Source of the DNA: DASWZN01 sp036404435
Lineage (GTDB): Bacteria; Acidobacteriota; Terriglobia; Bryobacterales; Bryobacteraceae
DNA: 64,000 bases
Reading direction: 5' to 3'
NCBI GenBank assembly: GCA_036404435.1
Contig: DASWZN010000021.1
Coordinates: forward strand, 1-64,000
Of the stretch, positions 8,571 through 17,729 are shown in pieces. The notes under the pieces were generated by a model. It made no database searches. It was not told the origin of the DNA and saw only the letters and a list, made by a program, of their open reading frames with translations. The first letter of the stretch is position 1, and each line of letters starts with the position of its first letter. Both the position numbers and the translations under genes were made by a program.

Positions 8571-9392
8571 CTAGCGACTCCTGCTCAGCGTGCCGTTGCG
8601 TGTGGCCTCCAGCACATGCGCGAGCGAAGCGCCCGGTAGCGATCGGATGATCGGGTGCAGCAGCCAACCGAGCCCGGGCGGCGCGGCGCGCGTCAGCGAG
8701 ATGGCCTGGCATTCGACGTACACGCCTCCGTCCTTCTCTTCCAGCCGCCAATACGTATTCAACCTCCAGACGATGCTGGTGTCCTTGCGCGAATCCAGCT
8801 CGCGCTCGCTCGGCTTGCCTGCGTCTTTCACCTCGGCAATGCGGGTGGCGACCGACCGGCTCAGAAGGCGCGTGCTGCTTAGCGGGGTGTAGTTCGCTGT
8901 TTGGTCCGTGTTCACAACCACGGTGATGATGTAGTGCTTCACGATCCGGTAGCGGAGCTTCCAGTCGTCGCCGTCGTGGCTCACCAGCCGGGAGTCGACG
9001 ACTTCCGGCCGGAAGTAATTCTTGTGGTCGGCGTAGTCCTGCAGAAAAGATGTGGCCTGTGCCAGCGTCGCCGCGGGGATAAACAAGGCGCCGATCCAGT
9101 CGTGAAGAAGCCCATTGCCGAGCTCGGTCCGCCCGCGGGCGTTCCACGGTTCGACGACTATCTCGCCCTTGCGGACGCGCTGCCATCGCTCGGGCGATCG
9201 CTCCGCCCAAAGGAAGGGCGTCAATCGCACCTCGCGCTCGATGCGGGCTTCCGTCGCGGCGATGTAGGCATCGTACTTCTGCTGAAGATCGCCTTTCAGC
9301 GGCGGCAATGCGGGAATCTCGCCAGTCTCGGAGGCGCACACGAGCAAGGCGCAAAGGAGAACTTGGGCCGCGGCCCCTCGTCGGGTTCTCAT
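8571..9392 (-). CDS. Secreted protein of unknown function
   Basis: A 273-residue protein with a short N-terminal signal sequence (AAQVLLCALLVCASE). The mature part is mixed alpha/beta and contains a repeated Tyr/Arg pattern (WKLRYRIVKHYIITVVVNTDQ, which is beta-strand like). It ends with WLLHPIIRSLPGASLAHVLEATRN, an amphipathic helix. The strand-then-C-terminal-helix layout resembles START/SRPBCC-type lipid-binding folds, but I cannot name a family. A gene in this style is typical of acidobacterial genomes. It is separated from its downstream neighbour by repeat copy A3. Confidence 0.7.
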   Translation of the reverse strand: MRTRRGAAAQVLLCALLVCASETGEIPALPPLKGDLQQKYDAYIAATEARIEREVRLTPFLWAERSPERWQRVRKGEIVVEPWNARGRTELGNGLLHDWIGALFIPAATLAQATSFLQDYADHKNYFRPEVVDSRLVSHDGDDWKLRYRIVKHYIITVVVNTDQTANYTPLSSTRLLSRSVATRIAEVKDAGKPSERELDSRKDTSIVWRLNTYWRLEEKDGGVYVECQAISLTRAAPPGLGWLLHPIIRSLPGASLAHVLEATRNGTLSRSR

Positions 9393-9545
9393 ACCATCCG
9401 GCCGGACACGAAACCCGAGTGTATCGCTCTTTTCTCGTTCCCCGCTCTCCAGCCTTTATTTCTCCTCTAGTCCCAATCGCTTCCCTCCAATCGCCGCCCG
9501 GCTTCCCAGCCCTCCGTGCTCTTCTGGAGCCGGCAAAGGAGACCC

Positions 9546-10226
9546 ATGGCATCCGACCGTCAGACCAAAGCGAATCGCGAAAACGCCCGCCGCAGCACCG
9601 GCCCCAGGACCCCTCTAGGCAAGGCCCGCGCCAGCCTCAACGCCGTCCGGCACGGCCTCTCCGCCCGCAACGCCGTCCTGCCTCAGGAGGATAGCGAGGC
9701 GTACCTCGAGCTCCTCACTTCCCTCGAAACCGAGTTCCAACCCCACGGCCCCCTCGAAACCTTCCTCGTCCAGCAGATGGCCTCCGCCCAGTGGCGCCTC
9801 CTGCGCCTCGCCCGCATGGAGACCGGCTTCCTCATGACCGGCATGGCCGACATCAAAGAAGAAGAGGAACACCCGCGCCACTGGTCCGATCCCGACCCCG
9901 ACCGCCGCCCGCCCAAGCGCCGCAAAGGAACCCTGCCTGAAGACGACGAAGTCACCCGCCTTCTCGGCGTCCTTTTCCAGAAGAGCTGCGGCCACGACGC
10001 CTTTGCCCGCCTCACCCGCTACGAGAACATGCTCAACGGGGAGTACTTCCGCGCCCTCAGGACGCTCACCAACCTTCGCAACACGCCCGCCCCGCAACCG
10101 GCGCCCCGCAACAAAACGAACCCAATTCAACTCGCCGCCCCGCCGCCTAAAAGGCGCCCCGCCATCCCTTTTCCGCCTCCCAACCCCCAACCGCCGGCGA
10201 CCGATGGCCTCCCGCCCGCCGGCTGA
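9546..10226 (+). CDS. Protein of unknown function with an N-terminal STGPRT...GK...NA..HGL motif
   Basis: A 226-residue soluble protein. Residues 1-40 carry the motif NRENARRSTGPRTPLGKARA followed by LNAVRHGLSA. This short Arg/Lys-rich motif begins many uncharacterised bacterial proteins that are often present in several copies per genome. The middle is helical (about 50-100), then there is a low-complexity Pro/Arg/Asp stretch. The last 55 residues are very Pro-rich. The ATG at 9546 was chosen over one at 9516 because of the strong AAAGGAGA ribosome binding site just upstream. Function is unknown; the basic head could bind nucleic acid. Confidence 0.75.
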   Translation: MASDRQTKANRENARRSTGPRTPLGKARASLNAVRHGLSARNAVLPQEDSEAYLELLTSLETEFQPHGPLETFLVQQMASAQWRLLRLARMETGFLMTGMADIKEEEEHPRHWSDPDPDRRPPKRRKGTLPEDDEVTRLLGVLFQKSCGHDAFARLTRYENMLNGEYFRALRTLTNLRNTPAPQPAPRNKTNPIQLAAPPPKRRPAIPFPPPNPQPPATDGLPPAG

Positions 10227-10277
10227 AAGCTGACGGCTGATGGCTGACGGCTGACGGCCGACCGCTGACGGCTTATG
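10222..10277 (+). repeat. Tandem heptanucleotide repeat, about eight GCTGACG units
   Basis: Eight consecutive 7-base units matching GCTGACG with 0-3 changes (GCTGAAA, GCTGACG, GCTGATG, GCTGACG, GCTGACG, GCCGACC, GCTGACG, GCTTATG). The array begins at the stop codon of the upstream gene and ends 23 bases before the ppc start. The period is not a multiple of three and the array is non-coding. Confidence 0.85.
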
Positions 10278-10300
10278 GCATCCTTGAATTACCGCCTCCC

Positions 10301-12994
10301 ATGCCACCGGACCGCGCCACCCTTCGCCAAATCGGCTTCGAGAAGTGGGACGCCGACTTCCTGTTCCTGCTCGAGTGCTTCCGCGACGTCCTCACCACCA
10401 TCGGCGAGCGCGACCTGGCCGAGCTTGTCGCAAAAGCCTTCTCCGTCCCGCCCGCGCCCGGCGACCGCCTCCCGCCCCGCGGCTCCCAGGCCCTCTCCGT
10501 CGCCTTCCACCTTCTCAACATGGCCGAGGAGAACACCACCAACCAGGTTCGGCGCATGCGCGAGAACCTGCACGGCCCGGCCAGCGAGCCCGGCGCCTGG
10601 CCCTATCAATTGCAGTTCCTCCGCGACGCCGGCTTCACCGCCGAGGACATCCGCCTCGTCCTGCCCCGCATCCACGTCCAGCCCGTCCTCACCGCGCATC
10701 CCACGGAAGCCAAGCGCGCCTCCGTCCTCGACCGACACCGTGAGCTCTACCTCCTCCTGGTCGAGCGCGAGAACCCCAACCGCAGCCCCATGGAGCAGGC
10801 CACCCTCCGCGAGCGCATCGAGGCTGGCCTCGAGCGCCTCTGGAGAACCGGCGAAATCTTCTTCGAGCGCCCCGATGTCGAATCCGAGCTGCGTAACGTC
10901 CTTCACTACCTCACCAGCGTTTTCCCCGACGTGGTCGACCTCGTCTCCGAGCGTTTCCGCCAGTCCTGGCTGTGGGCCTTCCCCGGTACCGACCCTCCGC
11001 CCGAGCCCGCCGTCACCTTCGGCGATTGGGTCGGCGGAGATCGCGACGGCCACCCCTTCGTCACCACCGAAGTCACGCGCCAGTCCCTCGAATCCCTACG
11101 CGCCGGAGCTCTGGCCGTGCTGGGCCAGCGTCTCGAATCGCTGGCCGGCCGCCTCAGCCTTTCCGATGTTCTCCAGCCGCCGCCGCCCGCGCTCGCCGTT
11201 CGCATCGCGCTCTACCGCGGCGCGCTCGATGAAACGGGCCGGGCTCTGGTGGATCGCCACGCCGGCGAGCCCTGGCGCCAGATGGTCCACCTGATGCAGC
11301 AGCGCAACTACGCGCGCGCCGCCGAGCTGGCAGACGACCTCCTGCTGCTCCAAATGTCCCTCGAACAGGTGGGCGCCGGCCGCATCGCCCTGGCCGAGGT
11401 CGCCCCCGTCGTCCGCATCGCCGCCACCTTCGGCTTTCACCTGGCCGCCATCGACATTCGCCAGAGCGCCGCGTTCCACAGCCGCGCCGTCGCCCAGCTC
11501 CTTTCCATCGCCGGCCTCGATGGCGACGGCTACCCTGAGTGGACCGAGGACCGCAAGCGCCAGCTCGTTGATCGCGAGCTCGCCTCGCCACGCCCCTTCG
11601 CCGTCGAGACCGCCACGCTACCGCTCGAGGCCGGCGCCGCGGTCGGCGTCCTCCGCCTCGTCCGCGATTGGACCGCGCTCCACGGCCACCACGGCGTCGG
11701 CTCCCTCATCGTGAGCATGACCCACGGCGCCTCCGACCTGCTCAATGTCTACCTCCTCGCCCGCGAAGCCGGCCTCGTAAGCTCCACGCCCGAAGGTCTG
11801 GTCTCGGAGATCGCCGTCACCCCGCTCTTTGAAACCATCGATGACCTCGAGCGCGCCGGCAGCGTCTTCTCCGAGTTCCTGGCCCACCCCATGGCCATGC
11901 GCTCCCTGCGCCACCTCCAGCAGCGGGGCGGCCGCCTTTGCCCGCTCCAGGAAGTCATGATCGGCTACAGCGACAGCAACAAGGACGGTGGGATTCTCGC
12001 CAGCCACTGGTTCATCCGCAAGGCGCAAATCCAACTCGCCGCCGCCGCCCGCGCCGCCGGAGTCGAGCTGCGCTTCTTCCACGGCCGCGGCGGCACCATC
12101 GGACGCGGCGCCGGCCCCACGCACGTCTTCCTCGAATCGCTCGCGCCCGGAACGCTCGAAGGCGAAATGCGCGTCACCGAGCAGGGCGAGGTCATCGCCC
12201 AGAAGTACGCCAACCGCCTCACTGCCGCACATCACCTCGAGCGCATGCTGGCCGGCGTCGCCCGCTGGACGCTGGTCCACCAGAGCGCCGCCCACGCCGC
12301 GCCGCACCCCGCCGAGGCCGTCTTCGAACAGGTGGCCCTCGCCAGCCGAGACGCCTACCGCCGTCTCATCGAGACCGAGGGCTTCGTCGAGTTCTTCTCC
12401 CAGGCCACGCCGCTCGACGCCATCGAATCCAGCCACATCGGCTCCCGCCCCTCGCGCCGCACCGGCCAGCGCACCATCGAGGACCTCCGCGCCATCCCCT
12501 GGGTCTTCTCCTGGAGCCAGGCCCGCTTCAACCTCCCCGGCTGGTACGGCGCCGGCAGCGCCTTCGAACGCATCCGCGACACCGATCCCGCCGCCTGGCG
12601 CGCGCTCGCGAACGCCGCCCGCGACTGGCCGTTCCTCAACTACCTCCTGCACAACATCGAGTTCAGCGTCGAAGCCGCCGAGCGAAGCATCATGACCGAG
12701 TACGCCGCCCTGGTCGAAGACCAGTCGCTCCGCGAGACCGTTCTCGCGCGCATCCTCGACGAGCACCTGCGCACCCGCGCCGTCCTCGGCGAGTTGTTCG
12801 GAGGCGGCCCCATCGAACAGCGCCGCCCGCGTCTCGTCAAAGCCATCGCCATCCGCCGCGAGGCGCTTCTCCGCCTCCACCGTGAGCAGATCGCCCTGCT
12901 CCGCGAATGGCGCCAGTCCCGCGCCGAGCGCCTCCTCCCGCCGCTCCTGATCACCGTCAACGCCATCGCCGGAGGCCTGAAAACCACGGGATGA
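10301..12994 (+). CDS. ppc: Phosphoenolpyruvate carboxylase
   Basis: An 897-residue cytoplasmic enzyme that carboxylates PEP to oxaloacetate to refill the TCA cycle. Signatures seen are VLTAHPTEAKR with the catalytic His at residue 133, GDWVGGDRDGHPFVT, GYSDSNKDGGILASHW, FFHGRGGTIGRG and the family C-terminus ending TVNAIAGGLKTTG. The canonical ending is close to ...RNTG, and the C-terminal Gly that reaches the active site is present. Length is normal. The start ATG sits directly after the heptanucleotide repeat. It is monocistronic here, with a repeat copy downstream. An oxaloacetate supply role fits the nearby 2-oxoglutarate enzyme. Confidence 0.97.
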   Translation: MPPDRATLRQIGFEKWDADFLFLLECFRDVLTTIGERDLAELVAKAFSVPPAPGDRLPPRGSQALSVAFHLLNMAEENTTNQVRRMRENLHGPASEPGAWPYQLQFLRDAGFTAEDIRLVLPRIHVQPVLTAHPTEAKRASVLDRHRELYLLLVERENPNRSPMEQATLRERIEAGLERLWRTGEIFFERPDVESELRNVLHYLTSVFPDVVDLVSERFRQSWLWAFPGTDPPPEPAVTFGDWVGGDRDGHPFVTTEVTRQSLESLRAGALAVLGQRLESLAGRLSLSDVLQPPPPALAVRIALYRGALDETGRALVDRHAGEPWRQMVHLMQQRNYARAAELADDLLLLQMSLEQVGAGRIALAEVAPVVRIAATFGFHLAAIDIRQSAAFHSRAVAQLLSIAGLDGDGYPEWTEDRKRQLVDRELASPRPFAVETATLPLEAGAAVGVLRLVRDWTALHGHHGVGSLIVSMTHGASDLLNVYLLAREAGLVSSTPEGLVSEIAVTPLFETIDDLERAGSVFSEFLAHPMAMRSLRHLQQRGGRLCPLQEVMIGYSDSNKDGGILASHWFIRKAQIQLAAAARAAGVELRFFHGRGGTIGRGAGPTHVFLESLAPGTLEGEMRVTEQGEVIAQKYANRLTAAHHLERMLAGVARWTLVHQSAAHAAPHPAEAVFEQVALASRDAYRRLIETEGFVEFFSQATPLDAIESSHIGSRPSRRTGQRTIEDLRAIPWVFSWSQARFNLPGWYGAGSAFERIRDTDPAAWRALANAARDWPFLNYLLHNIEFSVEAAERSIMTEYAALVEDQSLRETVLARILDEHLRTRAVLGELFGGGPIEQRRPRLVKAIAIRREALLRLHREQIALLREWRQSRAERLLPPLLITVNAIAGGLKTTG

Positions 12995-13032
12995 AACACC
13001 AGCCAAGCCTCCTCCTCTGCCATGGTTTCTTC

Positions 13033-13077
13033 GTGGCGCACGCTTCAGCGTGCCGTGTCGGCACTCTTGCCGACACC
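13033..13077 (+). repeat. Dispersed double-hairpin repeat, copy A4
   Basis: Begins GTGGCGCACGCTTCAGCGTG. The second stem is GTGTCGGCA-CTCT-TGCCGACAC. It lies in the gap between ppc and the oxidoreductase gene, upstream of the ribosome binding site AAAGGAG of the latter. Confidence 0.75.
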
Positions 13078-13103
13078 TCTTTGCTCTAGAAAGGAGTTCG
13101 TCC

Positions 13104-14102
13104 ATGTCTGACAAAGTTCGTTGGGGCGTCCTAGGCGCCGCCAACATCGCCGTTGAGAAGGTGATTCCCGCCATGCAGGGCACAGCCTCCGCCGAGATCG
13201 TGGCCATCGCCTCGCGCGACCTCGACAAGGCCCGCCGCGCGGCGTCCGCCCTCGGAATTCCCAAGGCCTACGGCTCCTACGAAGAGCTGCTCGCCGACCC
13301 CGCCATCGAGGCCGTCTACAACCCTCTGCCCAACCACCTGCACGTGCCCTGGTCGATCCGCGCCGCCGAAGCCGGCAAACACGTGTTGGTCGAGAAGCCC
13401 GTCTCGCTCGACGTGGCCGAATGCCGCGCGCTGATCGAGGCCCGCGACCGCACCGGCGTCAAGATGGGCGAGGCGTTTATGGTGCGCACGCATCCCCAGT
13501 GGATCCGCGCGCGCGACCTGCTTCGCTCCGGCGAAATCGGCCGCCTGCGCGCCATTGAGACCGCCTTCAGCTTCTACGGCCGCGACCCCGCCAACGTCCG
13601 CAACATCCTCGAATACGGCGGCGGCGGCCTCATGGACCTCGGCTGCTACGCCGTCCAGGTCGCCCGCTACTTCTTCGGCGTCGAACCGACGCGCGCGGTC
13701 AGCTTGATCGAGCGCGATCCCGAGTTCAAGATCGACAGCCTCGCCTCGGTCCTGCTCGAGTTCCCCTCCGGCCAGTCGCTGTTCACCTGCAGCATGCAGA
13801 TGTTCCCCTACCAGCGCGTGCAGATCATCGGCGATCGCGGCCGCATCGAGATCGAGATCCCCTTCAACGCGCCGCCCGACCGGCCCACGCGCATCTTCGT
13901 CCACACCGCCGCCGGCCTCCGCGCCGAGGAGTTCCCCGTCTGCGACCAGTACGCCATTCAGGGCGACCTTTTCTCGAAGGCCGTCCGCGGCCAGGGCGAA
14001 GTGCCGACGCCGCTCGAGGATTCCATCCGCAACATGGCCGTCCTCGAAGCCATATTCGAATCCGAGCGCGAGGGCCGCTGGGCGCGCCCTTCGTTATCAT
14101 AG
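13104..14102 (+). CDS. Gfo/Idh/MocA-family NAD(P)-dependent oxidoreductase
   Basis: A 332-residue enzyme with an N-terminal Rossmann fold (WGVLGAANIAVEKVIPAM) and the family signature EKPVSLDVAE, which contains the conserved Lys. The C-terminal part (from about residue 125) is the alpha/beta dimerisation and substrate domain (GGGGLMDLGCYAVQVARYFFG). Members oxidise or reduce sugars, inositols or dihydrodiols; the substrate cannot be told. The ATG at 13104 has an AAAGGAG ribosome binding site 8 bases upstream and is preferred over an upstream ATG inside repeat A4. The downstream Kgd gene starts 18 bases after its stop, so they may be co-transcribed. Confidence 0.9.
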   Translation: MSDKVRWGVLGAANIAVEKVIPAMQGTASAEIVAIASRDLDKARRAASALGIPKAYGSYEELLADPAIEAVYNPLPNHLHVPWSIRAAEAGKHVLVEKPVSLDVAECRALIEARDRTGVKMGEAFMVRTHPQWIRARDLLRSGEIGRLRAIETAFSFYGRDPANVRNILEYGGGGLMDLGCYAVQVARYFFGVEPTRAVSLIERDPEFKIDSLASVLLEFPSGQSLFTCSMQMFPYQRVQIIGDRGRIEIEIPFNAPPDRPTRIFVHTAAGLRAEEFPVCDQYAIQGDLFSKAVRGQGEVPTPLEDSIRNMAVLEAIFESEREGRWARPSLS

Positions 14103-14120
14103 AAACAGACGGGAAGTGTT

Positions 14121-17100
14121 ATGGCTGAGGGGATCAACGCCTGGTTCCAGGACGAGTTGTATCAGGAGTATCTCCACGACCGCACCTCCGTCGACGAAAG
14201 CTGGAAACACGTGTTCGAATCCAACGGATCCCCACCGCCTGCCGCTGCCGCCGTCGGCCTTCAGCCCCTCCACGGCGCCGCCGCGCGCCTCGCCGGCAAC
14301 ATGGAAGCCAGCCTCGCCGTTCCCACCGCCACCTCGCAGCGCACCATCCCCGTCAAAGTGGTCGACGAGAACCGCACCATCATCAACCAGCACCTCACGC
14401 TGGTCGGCCGCGACAAGGTCTCCTACACCCACCTGATCGCCTGGGCCGTCGTCAAGGCGCTCGCGAGCTTCCCCAACCTCAACAGCTCCTACGCCGAGCG
14501 CGACGGCCAGCCGCACCGCCGCGTCCCGCCCGCGATCAACTTCGGCGTGGCCGTGGATATCCCCGCCAAGGACGGCGCGCACTCGCTGCTCGTGCCCAAC
14601 ATCAAGAACGCCGGCGCGCTCGATTTCCAGCAATTCGTCGCCGCATTCGACGACGTGATCGGGCGCGCGCGCACCGTGAAGCTCACCGTCGCCGACTTCG
14701 AAGGCACCACCGTCTCGCTCACCAACCCGGGCACGGTCGGCACCGTCGCCTCGATGCCCCGCCTCATGCCGGGACAGGGCGCCATCATCGCCACCGGCGC
14801 CATCGACTACCCCGCCGAATACCGCGGCGCCGCGCCCGAGACGCGCGCCCTCATCGGCCTCAGCAAGGTCATGACGATCGCGTGCACCTACGACCACCGC
14901 GTGATCCAGGGCGCCGAGTCCGGGCTCTTCCTGGCCAAAGTGCAGGCGCTCCTCGAAGGCCAGGACAACTTCTACGACGCCATCTTCGCCGACCTGCGCC
15001 TGCCCTACCAGCCTGTGCGCTGGGAACCTGATCGCGGCGCTTTCGCGCCCGGCGGCGGCGACCGCGGTTCCCAGATCGCGCAGCAGGCCGCGGTTCTGCA
15101 GCTCGTCAACGCCTACCGCGTGCGCGGCCACCTGCTCGCCGACCTCGATCCGCTCGGCTCCGAGCCCAGCTACCACCCGGAGCTCGATCCCGCCCAGTAC
15201 GGCCTCACCATCTGGGATCTCGACCGCGAGTTCATCACCGGCTCGCTCGGCGAGGCCATCGGCGGCGGCTCTCCGCAACCCTTCGCCACCCTCCGGCAGA
15301 TCCTCGAGATCGTCCGCCAGACCTACTGCGGCAAGATCGGCTGCGAGTACATGAACATCCAGGTGCCGGAGCAGAAGCGCTGGCTCCAGCAGCGTATGGA
15401 GCCGGCCGCCAACAACTGGCCGCTCGATGCCGCCGAGCGCCGCCGCATCCTCGACCGCCTTCTCGAAGCCGAAGAGTTCGAGCACTTCCTGCACGCACGC
15501 TTCGTGGGCCACAAGCGCTTTTCGCTCGAAGGCGCCGAGAGCGCCATGGCCATCCTGGACGAGCTGATGCGCCGCGCCGCCGCGAACGCCGTGCACGAAA
15601 TGGTCATCGGCATGGCCCATCGCGGGCGCCTGAACGTCCTCGCCAACCTGATTGGAAAGCCGCTCCGCCAGATCTTCTCCGCCTTCGAGACCGAGGAGCC
15701 GCTCAGCGCGCAGGGCTCCGGCGACGTCAAGTACCACCTGGGCGCGAGCGGCGTGCGCACCTTCGAGGACGGCCACGAGATCGTGGTCTCCGTCTCGCCC
15801 AATCCCAGCCACCTCGAGGCCGTCGACCCGGTGGTCGAGGGCATCGTGCGGCCCAAGCAGGACCGCCTCGGCGACGCCAAGCGCCAGCGCGTGATTCCGC
15901 TGCTCGTCCACGGCGACGCCGCCTTCGCCGGCCAGGGCGTGGTGGCTGAAACTCTCAACCTCTCGCAGCTCGATGGCTACACCACAGGCGGCACCATCCA
16001 CCTGATCATCAACAACCAGATCGGATTCACCACGCCGCCCGAGGAAGCGCGCTCGACGCCCTACTCCACCGACGTGGCGCGCATGGTGCAGGCGCCCATC
16101 TTTCACGTCAATGGCGACGATCCCGAGGCCTGCGCCCGCGCGGCGCAACTGGCCTTCGATTACCGCCAGCAGTTCTCGAAGGACGTGGTCATCGACATGT
16201 TCTGTTACCGCCGCCACGGCCACAATGAAGCCGACGACCCCAGCTACACCCAGCCCATCCTCTACAAGAAGATCCGCGCGCACCCGTCGGTCGCCGTACT
16301 CTACTCGGAGCGCCTGCTGCGCGAGGGCCTCGTGGCGCAGGCCGATATCGACGCCGTGCGTAAGCGCGCGGCCGAGTGGCTCTCGCAGAACTTCGAGGAA
16401 GCGCAGAAGGGCGAGGAGAGATTCGAGGTCCAGGAGTTGACGCCGGTGCCCGCCGAGGAGATCGTGCCCGCGCCCAATACCGCCGTCGATCGCGCCACGC
16501 TCGAGCGCATCGTCGCCTCGCTCACGAGCTTCCCCGCCGACTTCCACCTGCATCCCAAGCTGCGCACCTTCGTCGACCGCCGGCGCGACGCGTTCGTCAA
16601 GGGCGGACCCATCGATTGGGCCACCGCCGAAGCGATGGCCTTCGGCAGTCTGGTGCTCGAGGGCACGCCGGTCCGCCTCAGCGGGCAGGACTCCGCCCGC
16701 GGCACCTTCACGCAGCGCCACGCCGCCTTCTACGACTACGATGACGGCCACGAATACTGCCCTCTGCGCCAGATCGCGCCGGACCAGGCGCACTTCGATG
16801 TCTACGATTCCCTGTTGAGCGAGGAAGCCGTGCTCGGCTTCGAGTTCGGCTACTCCATCGGCGACCCGCTGACGCTCACTCTCTGGGAAGCGCAGTTCGG
16901 CGACTTCGCCAACAACGCGCAGGGCGTCATCGACGAGTTCATCGCCGGCTCGGAAGCCAAGTGGGGCCAGCCGAGCGGCCTGGTTCTACTGCTGCCGCAC
17001 GGATACGAAGGGCAGGGGCCGGACCACTCCAGCGCGCGCATAGAGCGCTTCCTGCAACTGGCGGCCGAGGGCAACCTGCAAGTGTGCAACCCCTCGACTC

Positions 17101-17705
17101 CGGCGCAGTACTTCCACCTGCTCCGCCGCCAGATGTTCGGCGGCCCGGACCGCCGCGGCATGAGGAAGCCGCTCGTCATCTTCACGCCCAAGAGCCTGCT
17201 GCGCCAGCCGCGCGCCGTCTCGCGCGTGGAGGATCTGGCGGGCGGCGGCTTCCGCGAAGTCCTGGCCGAGACAGGGCCGATCGAGGCCGAGCACGTCACC
17301 CGCATCTTGCTCTCGAGTGGCAAGGTCTACTACGACCTCGCAGCCGCGCGCGAGGCCAAGCAAGCGGGCGACGTCGCGCTGGTACGCATCGAGCAGCTCT
17401 ACCCGTTCGCCTTCGCCGACGTCCAGGACGTGCTGCTGCGCTATCCGCTGACGGCCGAGGTCGTCTGGGTGCAGGAGGAGCCGCAAAACATGGGCGCCTG
17501 GCGCTACATCCACGAGCAGGTGCAGCCCCTGATCGCGCAGACACGCCGCATTCTCGGCTACTTCGGCCGCCCGGCGAGCGCCGCCACCGCCACCGGTTCC
17601 CACCGCCGCCACCAGCAGGAGCAGCACGAACTGGTCGAGGCCGCCTTTGCGCCATCGGAAGCGCGCAGCAACATCCGTGTGATCGGCGGCCGCCGCGCCC
17701 GCTGA
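14121..17705 (+). CDS. kgd: Multifunctional 2-oxoglutarate decarboxylase/dehydrogenase (E2-E1 fusion, Kgd type)
   Basis: A 1194-residue thiamine-diphosphate enzyme. In order: a short E1 N-terminal helix (NAWFQDELYQEYLHDRTSVD), an E2 acyltransferase catalytic domain without a lipoyl domain (about 50-290, with YDHRVIQGAESG), then a full E1o dehydrogenase (about 310-1190). The E1o part has FVGHKRFSLEGAES, GMAHRGRLNVL, NPSHLEAVDP, HVNGDDPEA and YRRHGHNEADDP. This architecture matches mycobacterial Kgd, which acts as 2-oxoglutarate decarboxylase, dehydrogenase E1 or carboligase. The protein closes the oxidative TCA cycle in the cytoplasm. Its gene starts 18 bases after the oxidoreductase. Confidence 0.95.
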   Translation: MAEGINAWFQDELYQEYLHDRTSVDESWKHVFESNGSPPPAAAAVGLQPLHGAAARLAGNMEASLAVPTATSQRTIPVKVVDENRTIINQHLTLVGRDKVSYTHLIAWAVVKALASFPNLNSSYAERDGQPHRRVPPAINFGVAVDIPAKDGAHSLLVPNIKNAGALDFQQFVAAFDDVIGRARTVKLTVADFEGTTVSLTNPGTVGTVASMPRLMPGQGAIIATGAIDYPAEYRGAAPETRALIGLSKVMTIACTYDHRVIQGAESGLFLAKVQALLEGQDNFYDAIFADLRLPYQPVRWEPDRGAFAPGGGDRGSQIAQQAAVLQLVNAYRVRGHLLADLDPLGSEPSYHPELDPAQYGLTIWDLDREFITGSLGEAIGGGSPQPFATLRQILEIVRQTYCGKIGCEYMNIQVPEQKRWLQQRMEPAANNWPLDAAERRRILDRLLEAEEFEHFLHARFVGHKRFSLEGAESAMAILDELMRRAAANAVHEMVIGMAHRGRLNVLANLIGKPLRQIFSAFETEEPLSAQGSGDVKYHLGASGVRTFEDGHEIVVSVSPNPSHLEAVDPVVEGIVRPKQDRLGDAKRQRVIPLLVHGDAAFAGQGVVAETLNLSQLDGYTTGGTIHLIINNQIGFTTPPEEARSTPYSTDVARMVQAPIFHVNGDDPEACARAAQLAFDYRQQFSKDVVIDMFCYRRHGHNEADDPSYTQPILYKKIRAHPSVAVLYSERLLREGLVAQADIDAVRKRAAEWLSQNFEEAQKGEERFEVQELTPVPAEEIVPAPNTAVDRATLERIVASLTSFPADFHLHPKLRTFVDRRRDAFVKGGPIDWATAEAMAFGSLVLEGTPVRLSGQDSARGTFTQRHAAFYDYDDGHEYCPLRQIAPDQAHFDVYDSLLSEEAVLGFEFGYSIGDPLTLTLWEAQFGDFANNAQGVIDEFIAGSEAKWGQPSGLVLLLPHGYEGQGPDHSSARIERFLQLAAEGNLQVCNPSTPAQYFHLLRRQMFGGPDRRGMRKPLVIFTPKSLLRQPRAVSRVEDLAGGGFREVLAETGPIEAEHVTRILLSSGKVYYDLAAAREAKQAGDVALVRIEQLYPFAFADVQDVLLRYPLTAEVVWVQEEPQNMGAWRYIHEQVQPLIAQTRRILGYFGRPASAATATGSHRRHQQEQHELVEAAFAPSEARSNIRVIGGRRAR

Positions 17706-17729
17706 CGCCGCCGGGGCTATACTCCATTC

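Noticed and set aside
11618..13264. 548-codon open frame antisense to ppc
   Set aside because: Same GC-driven artefact. No motif, and it runs across the ppc stop and a repeat copy.
14097..16793. Very long open frame (898 codons) antisense to kgd
   Set aside because: The high GC content keeps the antisense frame open. The translation is low-complexity (Ala/Gly/Asp/Val), has no known domain, and the plus-strand gene is unambiguous.
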